Shown here in pieces: positions 62,596-64,000 of a DNA stretch of 64,000 nt. The position numbers and the translations under genes are program-made. Each line of letters begins with the position of its first letter. Position 1 is the first letter of the stretch. The stretch is taken from the NCBI GenBank assembly GCA_007922195.1, contig ML682007.1:13694954-13758953 (forward strand), written 5' to 3'. The DNA is from Podocnemis expansa (Eukaryota > Chordata > Testudines > Podocnemididae). The notes below the pieces were generated by a model. That model saw nothing but the letters and a program-made list of their open reading frames with translations, did no database searches and was not told the DNA's origin.

Positions 62596-64000
62596 GAGAG
62601 CTGGGAAAAGAGTAAATTAATACAGTCAGAAGTGTTAGAGAAAATAGGATGAATGCTAGCAAGTATATCTGGGGAAAAAATAGTAGAGAGAACGGAGCTC
62701 CATTAATAAATGAAAAGGGAAAGTTAAATCATTGATGGCTTTTAAATTGTTGAGATATAAAACTGCTCTTTTCAAATCTGTTGGTAGGAAAGAGTTAATA
62801 CCAGAGTGTGTCAGTTAGTCAGTAATGAAGAACATTGTAAAGACAGCTATTGATGAAAAACAGATAGGGGAATATTTAGAAAATATGTACACATGCAAAC
62901 TAGTGAATCTGGAAGATGTACTGCGATTCTGCAAACAATGAAATAGTAAGCAAATAAAGATGGTTAGGGTCTATGTCACTACAGAAAGGTTTAACCACTT
63001 AATTTTGTTAAAAGAATGTAACAAAACAAAACAAAAACAAACATAAAAGGAAAAAGATCAAAACAATTGTAAAGAAGTTTCTTACAACTCTTGGGCCCAA
63101 GAACTAATGTTATTTCAGGATGGCCCTTTTTGTGGCTTATGATATTTGGTGATCTTCTTAAAATTGGGAATCCTGAAAGTATGGAATTACCTGGGACTCT
63201 TATCTTTAATTTATTTTAAAAAGTTTCTAGCCCTCTTAGTTACAGAGAAAATCTTGAGAAAATGATTGAGGTGCACCCTAAAGGACCAAACCCAGAAGTT
63301 ATATAAAAAAGAATCCAAAATCTATTTTTGTTTGAAAACATAATGGTTTTTAAGTCATTCTGAAGGGTGTTTTTTTGGAACCCGATTCATGATTTTTAAT
63401 ATTAGAGGCTGATAATGCTGCTTTCTTTTTTTCATCTCTGTACTGTGTAAGTACTTGTAATTTTTCCTAGCAATAAACTCTAACTACTCATTAGAACAAA
63501 TTCTGTTCGATTAGCTATTCTGGCTTGTTAACAGCACTCTTTATATTATGTTTTCAAAGAGTGAAGTCCTGGCTCTAGTGAAGTTAATAAGAGCTTTGCC
63601 ATTCTGTTCTGTTAGGTTAGGATTTTACCTCAGAGTAATCTAGAGTCAGTCAGGCCAGACTGTCATAAATTAATTGGTTTTGGATTTTTTTTTCCATTGG
63701 TTCTGAATGTTGCTCAAAGGATTCTGTTTCGGTTTTGTGGATTATCTTCCCCCATATGCAGTATCTGTTTCCCTGCTTAGTTCCTGGCTGAATCACAACA
63801 TAGTATCCTAGCAGAGGGTGAGCCAGTCACATGCAAAAGACAGGTGTTAGGAGGACGTCATAGCCTTAAGTACGCTGGTTTTAGCACCCCCATGGTGAGT
63901 CTGGCAATGTACCCCCTCCACGCAGTGGATCTCATTATCAAAATGAAAGTAGACATAGAAAGCAAATGTAGGTTTTTAACTTCTAACTGTGTCTGTGTCT
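62596..64000. other. Intergenic end of window, nothing recognised
   Basis: AT-rich DNA without supported features. Confidence 0.5.

Overview
The window looks like nuclear DNA from a non-avian sauropsid, most likely a crocodilian or turtle; I cannot decide which. The basis is CR1 LINE tails ending in ATTCTATGATTCT-like repeats, old MIR SINEs, many hAT and Harbinger-type MITEs, and a dense palindromic repeat family of a kind known from turtle and crocodilian genomes. Coding density is very low. Nearly all open reading frames longer than 60 codons are chance ORFs or decayed transposon pieces.

The one gene I can reconstruct is ZCCHC10 (CCHC zinc-knuckle protein), on the minus strand. It has four coding exons: 38193-38153, 32972-32811, 28179-28138 and 23571-23304. 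All junctions are GT-AG and all phases agree, giving a 170-residue protein. Its first exon lies in a CpG island with CCAAT, ETS and YY1-type motifs. A second CpG island at about 20205-20770 carries two CACGTG E-boxes and a minus-strand splice donor. In other amniotes AFF4 lies downstream of ZCCHC10 on the same strand, so I infer that this is the AFF4 promoter and non-coding exon 1, and that 1-20355 is AFF4 intron 1. Upstream of ZCCHC10, 38.4-64 kb appears intergenic, towards the HSPA4 side in the known amniote order; no HSPA4 exon was seen.

Layout: 1-20.2 kb is presumed AFF4 intron with a rearranged histone H4 retrocopy (541-752), an R4/Dong-type LINE with a tRNA-like head (4.43-7.79 kb), a long decayed CR1 (10.08-13.89 kb) broken by other elements, and a cluster of palindromic repeats. 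20.2-20.8 kb is the AFF4 CpG island; 21-38 kb is ZCCHC10; 38.6-39.4 kb is a probable solo LTR. 39-64 kb is repeat-bearing intergenic DNA with a second candidate LTR, a Harbinger-like MITE full of AAGTCGACTT palindromes, and old MIRs.

The most interesting non-genic signal is the palindromic family (about 18 copies). Several copies are flanked by 8-13 bp direct repeats and truncated on the same side, as in target-primed retroposition. The family also carries a hairpin framed by CTGATGA and GAAA, which resembles a hammerhead ribozyme core although one extra base departs from the canonical fold. This may be a non-autonomous Penelope-like element; that assignment is inference.
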